DNA from: Limosilactobacillus mucosae DSM 13345
GTDB lineage: Bacteria; Bacillota; Bacilli; Lactobacillales; Lactobacillaceae
Assembly (NCBI RefSeq): GCF_001436025.1
Contig: NZ_AZEQ01000007.1
Location: 1 to 64,000 of the forward strand
Reading direction: 5' to 3'
DNA length: 64,000 nucleotides
Position 1 is the stretch's first letter, and each line of letters begins with the position of its first letter. Under the pieces are notes generated by a model. That model was not told the DNA's origin. It saw only the letters and a program-made list of their open reading frames with translations, and did no database searches. A program made the position numbers and the translations under genes. This document shows positions 38,497-47,761 of this stretch, one piece after another.

Positions 38497-39981
38497 CTAA
38501 TGGCCCAAGGAAAGCAGCGTCATAAACGGCTGTTTGATCAGCCCCATTAAAACGTCGATTCCCAAAACGGCAATGACGATAATCACGGCTGCCAGAATCT
38601 TTTCAGCATGACTGAAGACGATTTGGCCATGCTGACGACGCGCGTACAGATACATTGGCATCCCCACCAGGTAGACGATGAATTCGGCCACCGTGTACTT
38701 TAAGCCTGCAGAAACGCCCATCAGCAGCGTGTAGACAAAGGCCAAGCCCGCGATGATCATGCCCCGTTTTGGATGATGCCGGCCGCTGTATTCATGGTAC
38801 ATGGCGATCTTAAACAGGTAGGCCTCAGCAACCAGATAAGGCGGAATAGTTGTCGCCGCACTGATTAAAAGCAGCTTTTCGTAGGCCTGGCCGTCAAAAT
38901 GCGCCATCAGAATAATGGCCTGAATCGTTACCGTGGCAACCAAAATGGCAAACACCGGCTGATCGTTGGCGTTGGTCTTGGCAAATGCCCGCGGAAACGT
39001 GCCATCCTGTTCGGCGGCATGCTGCGGCAGCTCACAGATCATTTCCAGCCAAGAGATCCAGCTGGCCAGCACCGTCAAAATCAAGGTCAGACTGATGATG
39101 TTGCGGCCCCAGACGTTGTGCCAGATACTGGTCAGGATCGCGGCCGTAGAAGGCGAGGCCAGCCGCATCAACTGACCATATGAGAAGACTCCCAGTGACA
39201 GCAGGCTGATCAAAATATCAATCGTAATGCAGATCAAGAACCCGACCATCGTTGCCATTCTGACCTGGCTGCGCTTCTTGGCACGGCCCGCCATGACCGC
39301 TGCTCCCTCAATCCCGCTGAACATCCACAGTGTAACCATCATCGTGGCCAGCGTCTGCTGAGATACGCTGCCCAGATTCAGATTGTGCACGGATGGCATC
39401 ACCACGTTGGCCTGCATGTCAGTCGTGAATTTCTCCCAGCTGAAGTTGCCCATTAAGGATACGATTAAGACGGTAATCACAATCATCAGCAGCGTCATCG
39501 CGATTTTCTGCATGCGGTTGGAAGACTTGGTGCCTTTTAAGGTCAGGCCCGTCATTCCCCAAGTCAAAAGCGAGGCCCCGATCATTGACGGCCAGTTGTT
39601 GCCGCCCGCAAACGTACCAGGGAAAAAGTAGTTGAGCGTGTTCATGACCAGTACTGCGAACGCCGCATTGGTCGCACAGTTGGAGACAAAATATCCCCAC
39701 GCGGTCAAAAAGCCGACAAACGGACCAAAACCTTTCACGCCATAATCATACATCCCAGCCGTCAAATCTGGCTTCACGGCACTTAGGATCATAAAAACCT
39801 CGGCAATCAGCCACATGCCGATCCCCGTCGTAATCCAGGCCAGAATCTGCGCCGTTGCCCCCGCAACCGTCGCCATGTTTTTAGGCAGATCAAAAATTGC
39901 CGAACCAATCATGGCGCTGACACAGATCGCAACCAGCCCGGCAAAGCTTAATTGATTATCCCGTACCTTTGGATTCGTCAT
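38497..39981 (-). CDS. APC-family permease (basic amino acid/polyamine antiporter type)
   Basis: A 494-residue membrane protein with about 12-13 segments. QLSFAGLVAICVSAMIGSAIFDLPKNMA is the APA-subfamily signature, shared with arginine/ornithine antiporters. It resembles the permease at 29107-30516 in overall form (for example MMVTLWMFSGIEGAAVMAGRAKKRSQV against MVMMWLFMGVESASVMAHRAKRQRDA, compared in pieces), so the two are paralogues. No ADI-pathway gene is in the window. The start follows AAGGGAAGG. No T-box or other leader was seen. Confidence 0.9.
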   Translation of the reverse strand: MTNPKVRDNQLSFAGLVAICVSAMIGSAIFDLPKNMATVAGATAQILAWITTGIGMWLIAEVFMILSAVKPDLTAGMYDYGVKGFGPFVGFLTAWGYFVSNCATNAAFAVLVMNTLNYFFPGTFAGGNNWPSMIGASLLTWGMTGLTLKGTKSSNRMQKIAMTLLMIVITVLIVSLMGNFSWEKFTTDMQANVVMPSVHNLNLGSVSQQTLATMMVTLWMFSGIEGAAVMAGRAKKRSQVRMATMVGFLICITIDILISLLSLGVFSYGQLMRLASPSTAAILTSIWHNVWGRNIISLTLILTVLASWISWLEMICELPQHAAEQDGTFPRAFAKTNANDQPVFAILVATVTIQAIILMAHFDGQAYEKLLLISAATTIPPYLVAEAYLFKIAMYHEYSGRHHPKRGMIIAGLAFVYTLLMGVSAGLKYTVAEFIVYLVGMPMYLYARRQHGQIVFSHAEKILAAVIIVIAVLGIDVLMGLIKQPFMTLLSLGH

Positions 39982-40121
39982 TGCAATCGCCTTCCCTTCT
40001 AAATATCCACTCCTTTTCCGAAAACGATTTCATTTCTACTTATATTATAGTCGTCGACAGTTGCTGCCGGGATCGTCAATTTTCGATAGCTGTCATTATC
40101 TATGCCAAAATAAGGCAAACA

Positions 40122-40162
40122 CAAAAAAATGCCTTGCCGTACCTAAGCACGACAAGACATTT
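40122..40162 (-). terminator. Terminator of the MFS gene
   Basis: ATGTCTTGTCGT / GTACGGCAAGGCAT stem followed by seven T on the minus strand, directly past the MFS stop. Confidence 0.8.
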
Positions 40163-41332
40163 TTACTTGATTACCTTGACCGAGCGTCGGGAAACCATGA
40201 TCGCATACAGCCAGGTCACCAGCATCATGACAAAGACCGAAACAAACAAGAAGTTATAGCCAGCCTGGTCAACAACCCAACCGCCATACACTGGTCCCAG
40301 CGCCCGGCCAATCGACATGGCAACATTGGGCATTCCTTGATACTTACCGGTTTCCTCAGCAACGGTCAAGACATCGATATAGGCTGGCACGGAAGGAATC
40401 CCGACCATTTCCCCAATCGTCAGGATCACAAAGTCAACGACAAACATCGCAAAACTGTGTACCCAGATTAATAGCGGAAACGAGATGGCAAAAATCGCAA
40501 TCCCGATAATAATCTGCCGCTTAACCGAAAGATAGTCGGCCAGTCTGGTAACCAGGGGCTGGCCCAAAACGATGACGGCCCCATTGATCGTCCACAGCAG
40601 ACTGTAGGCAAAGAATGGAATATGCATATCGGTAATGTGCACCGACATGACGCTTTCCCATAAGGCATAGCTGAGGTAGACCGTTACTAGGCACAGACAG
40701 TAGGCATAGACGATGTGGACGTTGTGACGTGGACTCTTAACTGCCGCGGCCTGCTGGTTCTTAACCGTTGCCTTAGGCCGTACGTCAACGTTAAAGTGCA
40801 GCACCGTAATCAAAAGGTAGGCACCGTAACAGACGCTGGCTACGATAAAGACAATCTCGATTCCCAGGTCCAACAGCGTCCCGACCAATAGCGTCCCGAC
40901 TACGACCCCCACGTTAAGCGCCATGTACAGCATGTTATAGACATAGCGGGCAGTGTGTCCCGTGACGGCCGAGCCATAGGAATTGATCACGGTCAGTCCC
41001 GAGCCGTCCGCAAAGCAGATCACGGCCAGCAGAATCGGAAACATCGGCCAGCCATGAAAGAAAATCATCAAGATATTTCCCAAAGTGGCGACCGTCACGG
41101 TGATTACCGCGGCCGCGTAAGGCTTCCAGTTGTCAAACAGCCAGCCGCCCAGGTAGTTGCCAAACATCATCCCCATGGAACTGAAAAAGATTACCAAGCC
41201 CGCGACCGTCATCGACTTGTTCAAGTACTCATGCACATAGATCGTCGTCAATGGCCAAAGCATCGCGGCGCCGGCATTATTAAGCAGACTCGCCATGAAC
41301 AGCCACTTGAGCTTGATTGATTGGCGTGGCAT
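40163..41332 (-). CDS. Major facilitator superfamily transporter
   Basis: A 389-residue protein with 12 predicted membrane segments. NNAGAAMLWPLTTIYVHEYL at the N-terminus and the short loop GNYLGGWLFDNWKPY between segments 2 and 3 fit drug-efflux type MFS members. The substrate cannot be told. It lies 164 bases after serS, with the serS terminator between, and may be expressed by read-through or from its own unseen promoter. Confidence 0.88.
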   Translation of the reverse strand: MPRQSIKLKWLFMASLLNNAGAAMLWPLTTIYVHEYLNKSMTVAGLVIFFSSMGMMFGNYLGGWLFDNWKPYAAAVITVTVATLGNILMIFFHGWPMFPILLAVICFADGSGLTVINSYGSAVTGHTARYVYNMLYMALNVGVVVGTLLVGTLLDLGIEIVFIVASVCYGAYLLITVLHFNVDVRPKATVKNQQAAAVKSPRHNVHIVYAYCLCLVTVYLSYALWESVMSVHITDMHIPFFAYSLLWTINGAVIVLGQPLVTRLADYLSVKRQIIIGIAIFAISFPLLIWVHSFAMFVVDFVILTIGEMVGIPSVPAYIDVLTVAEETGKYQGMPNVAMSIGRALGPVYGGWVVDQAGYNFLFVSVFVMMLVTWLYAIMVSRRSVKVIK

Positions 41333-41359
41333 AAATATGCACCCTTTCTAAAGCACTAA

Positions 41360-41412
41360 TAAAGCCCCTTTTCCGTGCAGCAAGCCGACACGGCAAGGGG
41401 CTTTATTTTTTC
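41360..41412. terminator. Terminator between serS and the MFS gene
   Basis: AAAGCCCCTT...CCGTG pairs with CACGG...AAGGGGCTTT. The T run is stronger on the + strand (TTTATTTTTT) but the minus side (TTTATTAG) could also serve to end serS. Confidence 0.7.
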
Positions 41413-41496
41413 CGTGTCTGGCTTGGTTGAAACTTTCTTTGTCTCTAGTTTACCAGACATTCTCAGCAGACTCCAAACGCGACCGCTGATCGGATT

Positions 41497-42801
41497 TTAC
41501 TTGTGCAGGTAGTTGAATGGCACCGCGTTTTCTGGCGTGATCTTGGTGATGCCATGCATGTAAGGTACCAGTACTTCTGGAATCGTTACCGTACCGTCTT
41601 CGTTTTGGTAGTTTTCCAAAATTGCGGCTACCGTCCGGCCAACCGCCAAACCAGAACCGTTCAGCGTGTGGACCAGCTGCAGCTTGCCGTTTTCGTCACG
41701 GTAGGTAATGTGCATCCGGCGAGCTTGGAAATCAGTACAGTTCGAGCAGCTGGAGATTTCACGATACTTGTCTTGAGCTGGCATCCAGACTTCAATATCA
41801 TGCGTTTCTGCTGAAGTAAAGCTCATATCCCCAGTCGACAGCGTAATGACATGGTATGGCAGGCCAAGCTTTTGCAGAATGTTTTCGGCATTCTTAGTCA
41901 TCTTTTCCAGTTCGTCAAATGAGGTTTCTGGCTTAACGTACTTAACCATTTCAACCTTATTAAACTGGTGCATCCGGATCAGGCCACGCGTGTCCCGACC
42001 AGCCGAACCAGCTTCAGAACGGAACGATGGCGACAGCGCCGTTACGTATACTGGCAGCTTATCGGTTGGGATCTCTTCACCAGAGAAGTAGTTGGTCAAA
42101 GGCACTTCCGCCGTTGGAATCAGCGTCATGTCCTCGCCATTGACCTGGTAGACGCCTTCCTTAAACTTAGGGAACTGACCAGTACCGTACATGGATTGAG
42201 CCTTGACGATGTATGGCGGCAGAACTTCCGTGTAGCCTTCCTTCATGTGTTCATCCAGCATGAAGTTGTAGACGGCCCGTTCCAGTTGAGCACCCAAGCC
42301 GACATAGTAGACGAACCGCGCGCCGGAAACCTTAGCTGCCCGGTCGAAGTCCAGGATACCGAGCTTTTCGCCCAGGTCCCAGTGGTGCTTAGGCTCAAAG
42401 GCAAACTTAGTCGGCTCGCCCACCTTGTATTCTTCACGGTTGCTGTCTTCATCAGGACCAACTGGCACGCCATCACGCGGTACGTTTGGCAGGTGCGCCA
42501 GCTTGTCGTTTAAGATCGCGTCGTTTTCTTCGACCTCAACGTCCAGCTTCTTGATGTCTTCACCAACCTGACGCATTTCGGCAATCGCGTCATCGGCTGA
42601 TTCATGGTTGCGCTTGGCCTCACCGATCTTCTTGGAGGCCGCGTTACGCTTAGCCTTCAGCGTTTCGGTCTGCTGCAGCAGTTCACGCCGCTTTTCATCC
42701 AGGGCCAATACTTCGTCAATGTCTTTTGGATCAACGTTGCGCGTTGCCAGCTTCTGCTTAAAGAATTCAGGGTCTTTACGAATCTTCTTGATATCGAGCA
42801 T
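41497..42801 (-). CDS. serS: Seryl-tRNA synthetase
   Basis: A 434-residue class II synthetase. The N-terminal coiled-coil tRNA-binding arm (about 25-105) is followed by the catalytic core: motif 2 [28 protein letters not shown] and motif 3 [19 protein letters not shown] (read in pieces). Full length. It is controlled by a serine T-box upstream. Confidence 0.98.
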   Translation of the reverse strand: MLDIKKIRKDPEFFKQKLATRNVDPKDIDEVLALDEKRRELLQQTETLKAKRNAASKKIGEAKRNHESADDAIAEMRQVGEDIKKLDVEVEENDAILNDKLAHLPNVPRDGVPVGPDEDSNREEYKVGEPTKFAFEPKHHWDLGEKLGILDFDRAAKVSGARFVYYVGLGAQLERAVYNFMLDEHMKEGYTEVLPPYIVKAQSMYGTGQFPKFKEGVYQVNGEDMTLIPTAEVPLTNYFSGEEIPTDKLPVYVTALSPSFRSEAGSAGRDTRGLIRMHQFNKVEMVKYVKPETSFDELEKMTKNAENILQKLGLPYHVITLSTGDMSFTSAETHDIEVWMPAQDKYREISSCSNCTDFQARRMHITYRDENGKLQLVHTLNGSGLAVGRTVAAILENYQNEDGTVTIPEVLVPYMHGITKITPENAVPFNYLHK

Positions 42802-42823
42802 CTAAAATTCCTCCTAGGTATAT

Positions 42824-43040
42824 AAAAAGAGCCACTTCATCCATATTTTGGGACGAAATGGCTCTGGTTCCGCGGTACCACCCAAGTTCAACAAAGATTT
42901 GTCACGCTCTGCATGGATAACGGCCATGAACCCGTGCGGCATTACCCGCCCACATTTAACGACACCGGAGTTTCGATCGCTGCCTTGCACCACCCGACAG
43001 CTCTCTTGAGATCTACTTTAAAATGTCTTCGTGTTTCATA
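42824..43040 (-). promoter_or_regulatory. T-box leader of serS (Ser, UCC)
   Basis: The T-box GGGTGGTACCGCG (42883-42871) is followed by the terminator GAGCCATTTCGTCC / GGATGAAGTGGCTC with T run (42865-42824). The distal stem has GGGTGGTGCAAGGC. In the loop GAAACTCCGG the triplet TCC (42969-42967) is a serine codon followed by a purine. The bulge UGGU would pair with discriminator A, or with G by wobble. Confidence 0.92.
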
Positions 43041-43048
43041 TCATCGCT

Positions 43049-43077
43049 ATCTTATTACATCCTGCCTGATTTGGCAA
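43049..43077 (-). promoter_or_regulatory. serS: serS promoter
   Basis: TTGCCA (43077-43072), 17 bases, then TAAGAT (43054-43049) on the minus strand, just upstream of the T-box leader. Confidence 0.5.
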
Positions 43078-43086
43078 TCTTTTCGG

Positions 43087-46000
43087 CTAATTTATTGCAA
43101 AGTCGTGCTGATAGCTGACATGGCTGTGGCCCTTATCGGAACTGATCTTGAGCTGGTCAGGAATCCGTTCTTCCAATTCGGTCACGTGACTGATGATCCC
43201 GACCATGCGCGAATTGCCTTCCAAAGTCTGCAACGCCTGCAATGCATTATCCAACGCGGCTTGATCCAGCGAGCCGAAGCCTTCATCAACAAACAGGGCA
43301 TCAATTTGAATTCCCCCGGCCTGCTGTTGAATAATCTCGCCAAGCGACAGCGCCAGGGCCAGCGAGGCAGCAAAAGTCTCTCCTCCAGACAGGGTATGCA
43401 CGCTGCGATCCTTGCCGGCATCACGATCTCTGACGCCGACTTCCAATCCGCTCCATTTGTTGTTTGAGCCGGTGCTTTCTTCCAAAAAGAACTCATAGCG
43501 ATCAGCGGTTAATTGTCTGAGCCGTGGATTGGCGTTGTTCAGGACCTCTTTGAAGTAGTGTCTGAGCACATATCTTTCCAAAGTCAGCCGCATTGAATTC
43601 TTGCCATTCATGGTATTGACCAGATCACTGAGCCGATCCAGTTCGGCCTGCTGTTTGCCTTGTTCCTGCTGGATCTCATCAACCTGCTGAACCGTTTTTT
43701 GCTGCTGCTGGAGCTGTTCTTTCAAGCGCCCTAATTCCCGCTGCTTTTCATCGCGCATTGTCGTGGCTGCCTGCAGGGCTTTTCGCGTCTCCGCCAGCTG
43801 CGGCCGGGGCCGTTCATTGATGGCTGCCAGCAGGTGCTGACGCCGGTCAAGATTGATCTTAACCGCTTGTTGATATTCATTGACGGTCTGCTGCAGCGAT
43901 TCCAGCTGATCCAGTTGGGCAAAGTCTTCTGCATAGCGTGACCACTGGGCATTGGGATCATGATCTTTTAATGCTTGCTGCAGTGTCTTAGCCAATTGCT
44001 GGTGATGGTGCTGCTGCTGCGTCAGGTTTTCTTGATCATGACTGATCGTTGCAGCTATTGCGGCGGCTTGCTGCTGTTGATTCTGCAGTTCGGTTTGGTT
44101 CTGATCCTTTTTTTGCTGATAATCCTGCAGCTGAATTTGCCAATCATGCAGTTGTTTTTTGGCTGTCAGCAAATCAGCGTATGCTGACGGCAGCTGCTTT
44201 ACTTTAGCCGTTAGCTCACCATTGAGTCCTGCCAGTTGAGCCGTCAGCAGCTGTTGATCATGATCCAGTTTCTGTTGCCGAGCCGTCAATTCATCCAATG
44301 TCTGCTGCTGTTTTTGCTGTTCTTGTTGCGCCTGCTTTAATTCTTCAATAGCTGCCTGAGTCTTTTTAAGCCGTTGTGTGGTCTCATTCATACGCTCCTG
44401 CAGTTTGGCGGCCAGCTGGGCAAGATCGGTCGCCGGCAGCTGACTATCATGTCTTAATTTCGTCAGCTCAGTCGTGTATTCGGTTTTTAAAAGCGCTAAC
44501 TGCTGGGTCAGATTGACCGTTTTTTCCTGAGCCTTGACTTTTTGGGCCTGCGTATCGTCTAAAGCTTGGCGCGCCTGTTTTAAAGCCACACCGGCAGCTT
44601 GAATCTCATCAAGCGAGATCTTAGCGGCTAGGTTGCCTGGCTGGGGATGATCAATTGAGCCGCAGACCGGACAAGGCTGACCCGGAACCAGATGAGTCGC
44701 CAGTTCAGCAATCTGAAGGGCGGCGTGCTTTTGATCAGCTTCTTGAAAAGCAGTCTGCGCGGTCTGATAATGCTGCCCAGCCAGTTTCTCCTCGTGCTGG
44801 GCCTGCTGCAGACTGGCTTGCTGATCGGTTATCGTCTGGTGCTTGCTCTGTAGATCCTGCAGTCGCTTGAGTAATGCCTGTCCGGTGCTGCGTTCCTCAA
44901 GCATTTTTTCAATCAACTGCCGATCGGTTTGCTGCTGCAGACTTTGAATCTGCTGTGCCGTTTTCTCCAGTAAAACCGTCTGCTGCTGGCTGACGGTTTG
45001 AACCTGCTGCTGGCTTTTTTGGAGTTTAGCCAGTTTTTGCTGTTCAGTTTGAATGCGTTCTTTAAGTTCGGCCGTTTCTTGATATCGGGGCAGTAGGCTT
45101 GCCAAAGCAATTTTTTGCTGATTGATCGAATCAATGGCTGGCTGCTGCTGGTTCAGCTCTTGAGCACGCTGCTGCAATTGCTGCAGTTTTTGATCAAGTT
45201 CCGTAGCTGCCGTCTGCTGTTGCTGCAGATCGTTTTGCAAGTCTTGGATAGCCACCTGGGCATGCTGCCAGGCAACGTAATCAGTTTGCTGATGGCGAAC
45301 CCACTGCAGCTCGTCAATCAGCTGCTGCTTGGCTTGGATTGCTGATTGCTGCTGATTCAGCTGTTGTTGAACGGTTTGGTTTTGGGCCAGCTCATCATAG
45401 GCGGTCTGCAGATTTTGTTCCACGTGAAACTGTTCATCGAGTTTTTTAGCCTTTGCCTGGGCAGCCACAGCAGCCTCGACTTGCTGAGTCAGCTGCTGTT
45501 CATGCTGTTTTAACAGCGTCGCGGCGGCTTGTAGCCATTGAACGGGATCGGTTTGGTCAGACAGCTCTTCAATGCTGGTCATCAGTTGTTCCATTTGCTT
45601 TTGACTGTCATGGCTGGCATCCTGTGCTGCCGTCAGCTGATCCTTGAGTTGCTGGGTCCAGTCCGCGTATAGCTGCGTACCAAACAGCTCCGCCAGCAAT
45701 TCATTTTTATTGTTGCTGTCCGACTCCAGAAACTCACGAAACTTACCCTGTGGCAGCAAAACGATCTGGCGAAACTGATCAGCGTTGATGCCGATTAGAT
45801 CTTCAATAAATTGATTGGCGTCGGTAACTTTGGTAATTTCTTCTTTTTGACCGTTTTTTTCATAAAACAGGTCTACTTTTTGACTCTTGTGCCGATCCTG
45901 TTTCGGCTCCCGAATGATCTGATAGGTCTTGCCTTGATGCTCAAACCAAAATGAGACCCGTGTCAGATCCTTTTCCTTGGCAAAATCAGAGCGCATTTTT

Positions 46001-46197
46001 TCAGCAGTCCGTCCATTGCGATTATTATCAGTCGTTGTACCAAACAGACTAAAGCACATCGCGTCAAAAATCGTGGTCTTGCCGCTGCCCGTCTTGCCAC
46101 TGATCAAAAACAGCGGCACTTCGTCAAATTGAGCAAAATCAACGGTCTCATTGACATATGAGCCAAAATACTCCATTTTCAGTTTTAAAGGCTTCAA
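43087..46197 (-). CDS. sbcC: Exonuclease subunit SbcC
   Basis: A 1036-residue SMC-like ATPase that, with SbcD, cuts hairpins and DNA ends. Walker A is in SGKTGSGKTTIFDAMCFSLFG (read in pieces, about 33-53). Long Gln-rich coiled coils flank the zinc hook CPVCGS near residue 505-510. The C-terminal signature LSGGETFAASLALALSLGE and Walker B ALFVDEGFGSLD complete it. The start overlaps the sbcD stop by 4 bases (ATGA). The coding sequence contains a parS-like palindrome at 45416-45431. The many CAG/CAA codons give a repetitive coil. Confidence 0.96.
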   Translation of the reverse strand: MKPLKLKMEYFGSYVNETVDFAQFDEVPLFLISGKTGSGKTTIFDAMCFSLFGTTTDNNRNGRTAEKMRSDFAKEKDLTRVSFWFEHQGKTYQIIREPKQDRHKSQKVDLFYEKNGQKEEITKVTDANQFIEDLIGINADQFRQIVLLPQGKFREFLESDSNNKNELLAELFGTQLYADWTQQLKDQLTAAQDASHDSQKQMEQLMTSIEELSDQTDPVQWLQAAATLLKQHEQQLTQQVEAAVAAQAKAKKLDEQFHVEQNLQTAYDELAQNQTVQQQLNQQQSAIQAKQQLIDELQWVRHQQTDYVAWQHAQVAIQDLQNDLQQQQTAATELDQKLQQLQQRAQELNQQQPAIDSINQQKIALASLLPRYQETAELKERIQTEQQKLAKLQKSQQQVQTVSQQQTVLLEKTAQQIQSLQQQTDRQLIEKMLEERSTGQALLKRLQDLQSKHQTITDQQASLQQAQHEEKLAGQHYQTAQTAFQEADQKHAALQIAELATHLVPGQPCPVCGSIDHPQPGNLAAKISLDEIQAAGVALKQARQALDDTQAQKVKAQEKTVNLTQQLALLKTEYTTELTKLRHDSQLPATDLAQLAAKLQERMNETTQRLKKTQAAIEELKQAQQEQQKQQQTLDELTARQQKLDHDQQLLTAQLAGLNGELTAKVKQLPSAYADLLTAKKQLHDWQIQLQDYQQKKDQNQTELQNQQQQAAAIAATISHDQENLTQQQHHHQQLAKTLQQALKDHDPNAQWSRYAEDFAQLDQLESLQQTVNEYQQAVKINLDRRQHLLAAINERPRPQLAETRKALQAATTMRDEKQRELGRLKEQLQQQQKTVQQVDEIQQEQGKQQAELDRLSDLVNTMNGKNSMRLTLERYVLRHYFKEVLNNANPRLRQLTADRYEFFLEESTGSNNKWSGLEVGVRDRDAGKDRSVHTLSGGETFAASLALALSLGEIIQQQAGGIQIDALFVDEGFGSLDQAALDNALQALQTLEGNSRMVGIISHVTELEERIPDQLKISSDKGHSHVSYQHDFAIN
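45416..45431. promoter_or_regulatory. parS-like site inside sbcC
   Basis: TGTTCCACGTGAAACT matches the 16-base parS consensus TGTTCCACGTGAAACA at 15 positions. It encodes part of a coiled coil (the minus strand reads through FHVEQ). About 25 kb from the other site in this window. Confidence 0.85.
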
Positions 46198-47315
46198 TTT
46201 TCTTCCTCCTCAACCTTGGTCAAAGCTGCCGATGCCCACTGCCGCTGCTGATCATCCAGCTGCTGATCAGGATGCACTTTTTCATAAAACTCATCCAACA
46301 GCGTCAGCGGATCATGACTGGCCATCGTCATGGTCGCGATGCTGGCGTCGTCCTGCTGGTTGGGGCGCTTGATCTCAACAATCTTAGGATAACGAGCCCG
46401 CAGTCGATTCATCAGGTCGCTGATCAGCTTGGTATCGGTCAGGCGGATGGCAACATAGTCTTCGGTTTGATCGTATTGAGCCGCGATTTTCCCTTGCGTC
46501 AGTTCATCAAATGAGCCTTCTAAAATGATCAGATCATGCTTAGGCTGCAAGGGGGCCCAAGTGAGCTTGAATGGATTCGTATCGACAATCCAGACCCCTT
46601 TTTGCAGATTGGCCTCTGAAACCGAAAACTTAAGTGGCGAGCCACTGTAGCGCATGCGTTCTTCATTTAACGCCCGCGGATTATGCAGGTGCCCCAGTGC
46701 CACGTAGTCGAAGTCTTTTAACAGCGTGGTCGGCACGGCATCCAATCCCCCAACCTCAACTTGAATCTCAGAATCGGTATGCGTACTGCCCGCCGCGAAA
46801 AAGTGCGCCACCAAGACATGCTTTTTATCAGGATCGAAAAGCTGTTTCATTTGATTAACAATTAAAGTCATCGCCTGGCTGATCGTCTTAACGTCTTGTT
46901 CGAAATAATTGCGGACTGCCTGCAGGTTAAAGAATGGCAGCAGGAAAAACTGCGTATCCATAATCGTGACTGGTTCAAACGCACTGGCCAGCGTGGTATG
47001 CAGATAAAAATCGGTCGTTTCAAACCATTCACTGCCCGTCGCCAGGCGCGCGGCCGAATCATGGTTGCCGCTGATCGCCAATAATGGCAAATGATCATTT
47101 AGATTCAGCTGCTTAAGCATTCCATTGAGCTGTTCAACCGCCTGCTCACTGGCTAAGCCCCGATCATACAGATCACCTGCAATAACAACGGCATCGACTT
47201 GATAGTCTTTAGCCAGCCGTTCAATCTGATCAAACGCCGCAGCCTGATCTTCAGCAAGCGAAAAATCATGCAGTTTCTTACCAATATGCCAATCGGCGGT
47301 ATGTAAAAATCTCAT
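46194..47315 (-). CDS. sbcD: Exonuclease subunit SbcD
   Basis: A 373-residue Mre11-type nuclease. The phosphoesterase motifs LHTADWHIGKK, VVIAGDLYDRG, AISGNHDSAARL, HVLVAHFF and VALGHLHNPR are all intact and bind the two metals. The ATG at 47315 is chosen because GAAAGGAAG precedes it; an 8-codon extension lacks support. It overlaps sbcC by 4 bases. Divergent from the dlt operon. Confidence 0.95.
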   Translation of the reverse strand: MRFLHTADWHIGKKLHDFSLAEDQAAAFDQIERLAKDYQVDAVVIAGDLYDRGLASEQAVEQLNGMLKQLNLNDHLPLLAISGNHDSAARLATGSEWFETTDFYLHTTLASAFEPVTIMDTQFFLLPFFNLQAVRNYFEQDVKTISQAMTLIVNQMKQLFDPDKKHVLVAHFFAAGSTHTDSEIQVEVGGLDAVPTTLLKDFDYVALGHLHNPRALNEERMRYSGSPLKFSVSEANLQKGVWIVDTNPFKLTWAPLQPKHDLIILEGSFDELTQGKIAAQYDQTEDYVAIRLTDTKLISDLMNRLRARYPKIVEIKRPNQQDDASIATMTMASHDPLTLLDEFYEKVHPDQQLDDQQRQWASAALTKVEEEEN

Positions 47316-47498
47316 GAGATCTTCCTTTCTATCGAACAAACATTCGCATTGATAACATTATAGCACAGATAAATCAGAAATTTCAGCATGGTAAAGTTCA
47401 AACTTTCTTCGCATTTTATTTAGATCCAGCCCCTAGTTAAAGTTCACGCAAACGTTAATACATCAATGTTTGATCGGAAAAAGCGCCGTCATTTCAAG

Positions 47499-47560
47499 AC
47501 TTTAAATATGTTTTCCTTAAGCAAGACTTAAGTTTCTTTTTCTTAAACTTGGTATATAGT
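47499..47560 (+). promoter_or_regulatory. dlt promoter with CiaR-like direct repeats
   Basis: CTTAAG (47516-47521), five bases, CTTAAG (47527-47532) fits the CiaR consensus NTTAAG-N5-WTTAAG except for the W. A third related half-site, CTTAAA, is at 47542 and a fourth near 47499. A -10 TATAGT lies at 47555-47560, with no good -35 at the expected place (47532-47537). This suggests an activator-dependent promoter. Confidence 0.5.
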
Positions 47561-47609
47561 AATGAGGGTACCTTTTTAAATTCAATTTAGGTAAAGGAGT
47601 GATTAGTGA

Positions 47610-47750
47610 ATGTTGGCAGCTCTCAAACGCCACCCTGTCGCTGAATTCCTGATTAAAACATTCTTCTACTTCATCGTCTTAATGCTGTTGATCTACCTGT
47701 ACGGATACTATGGCGCTGGCCAGGCACCGTTTATCTATAACGAATTCTAG
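47610..47750 (+). CDS. dltX: DltX, D-alanylation membrane peptide
   Basis: A 46-residue peptide, MLAALKRHPVAEFLIKTF... with a single membrane helix (FYFIVLMLLIYLYGYYG) and C-terminal PFIYNEF. This matches DltX (YdzA-type), the small protein encoded just before dltA in Firmicutes and needed for D-alanine transfer to teichoic acids. AAAGGAG lies at good spacing before the ATG. It ends 11 bases before dltA. Missed easily because of its length. Confidence 0.93.
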   Translation: MLAALKRHPVAEFLIKTFFYFIVLMLLIYLYGYYGAGQAPFIYNEF

Positions 47751-47761
47751 CGGAGGAAAAA

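Noticed and set aside
43180-43200. GGTCACGTGACT as a further parS
   Set aside because: Only the CACGTG centre matches; the flanks do not fit parS.
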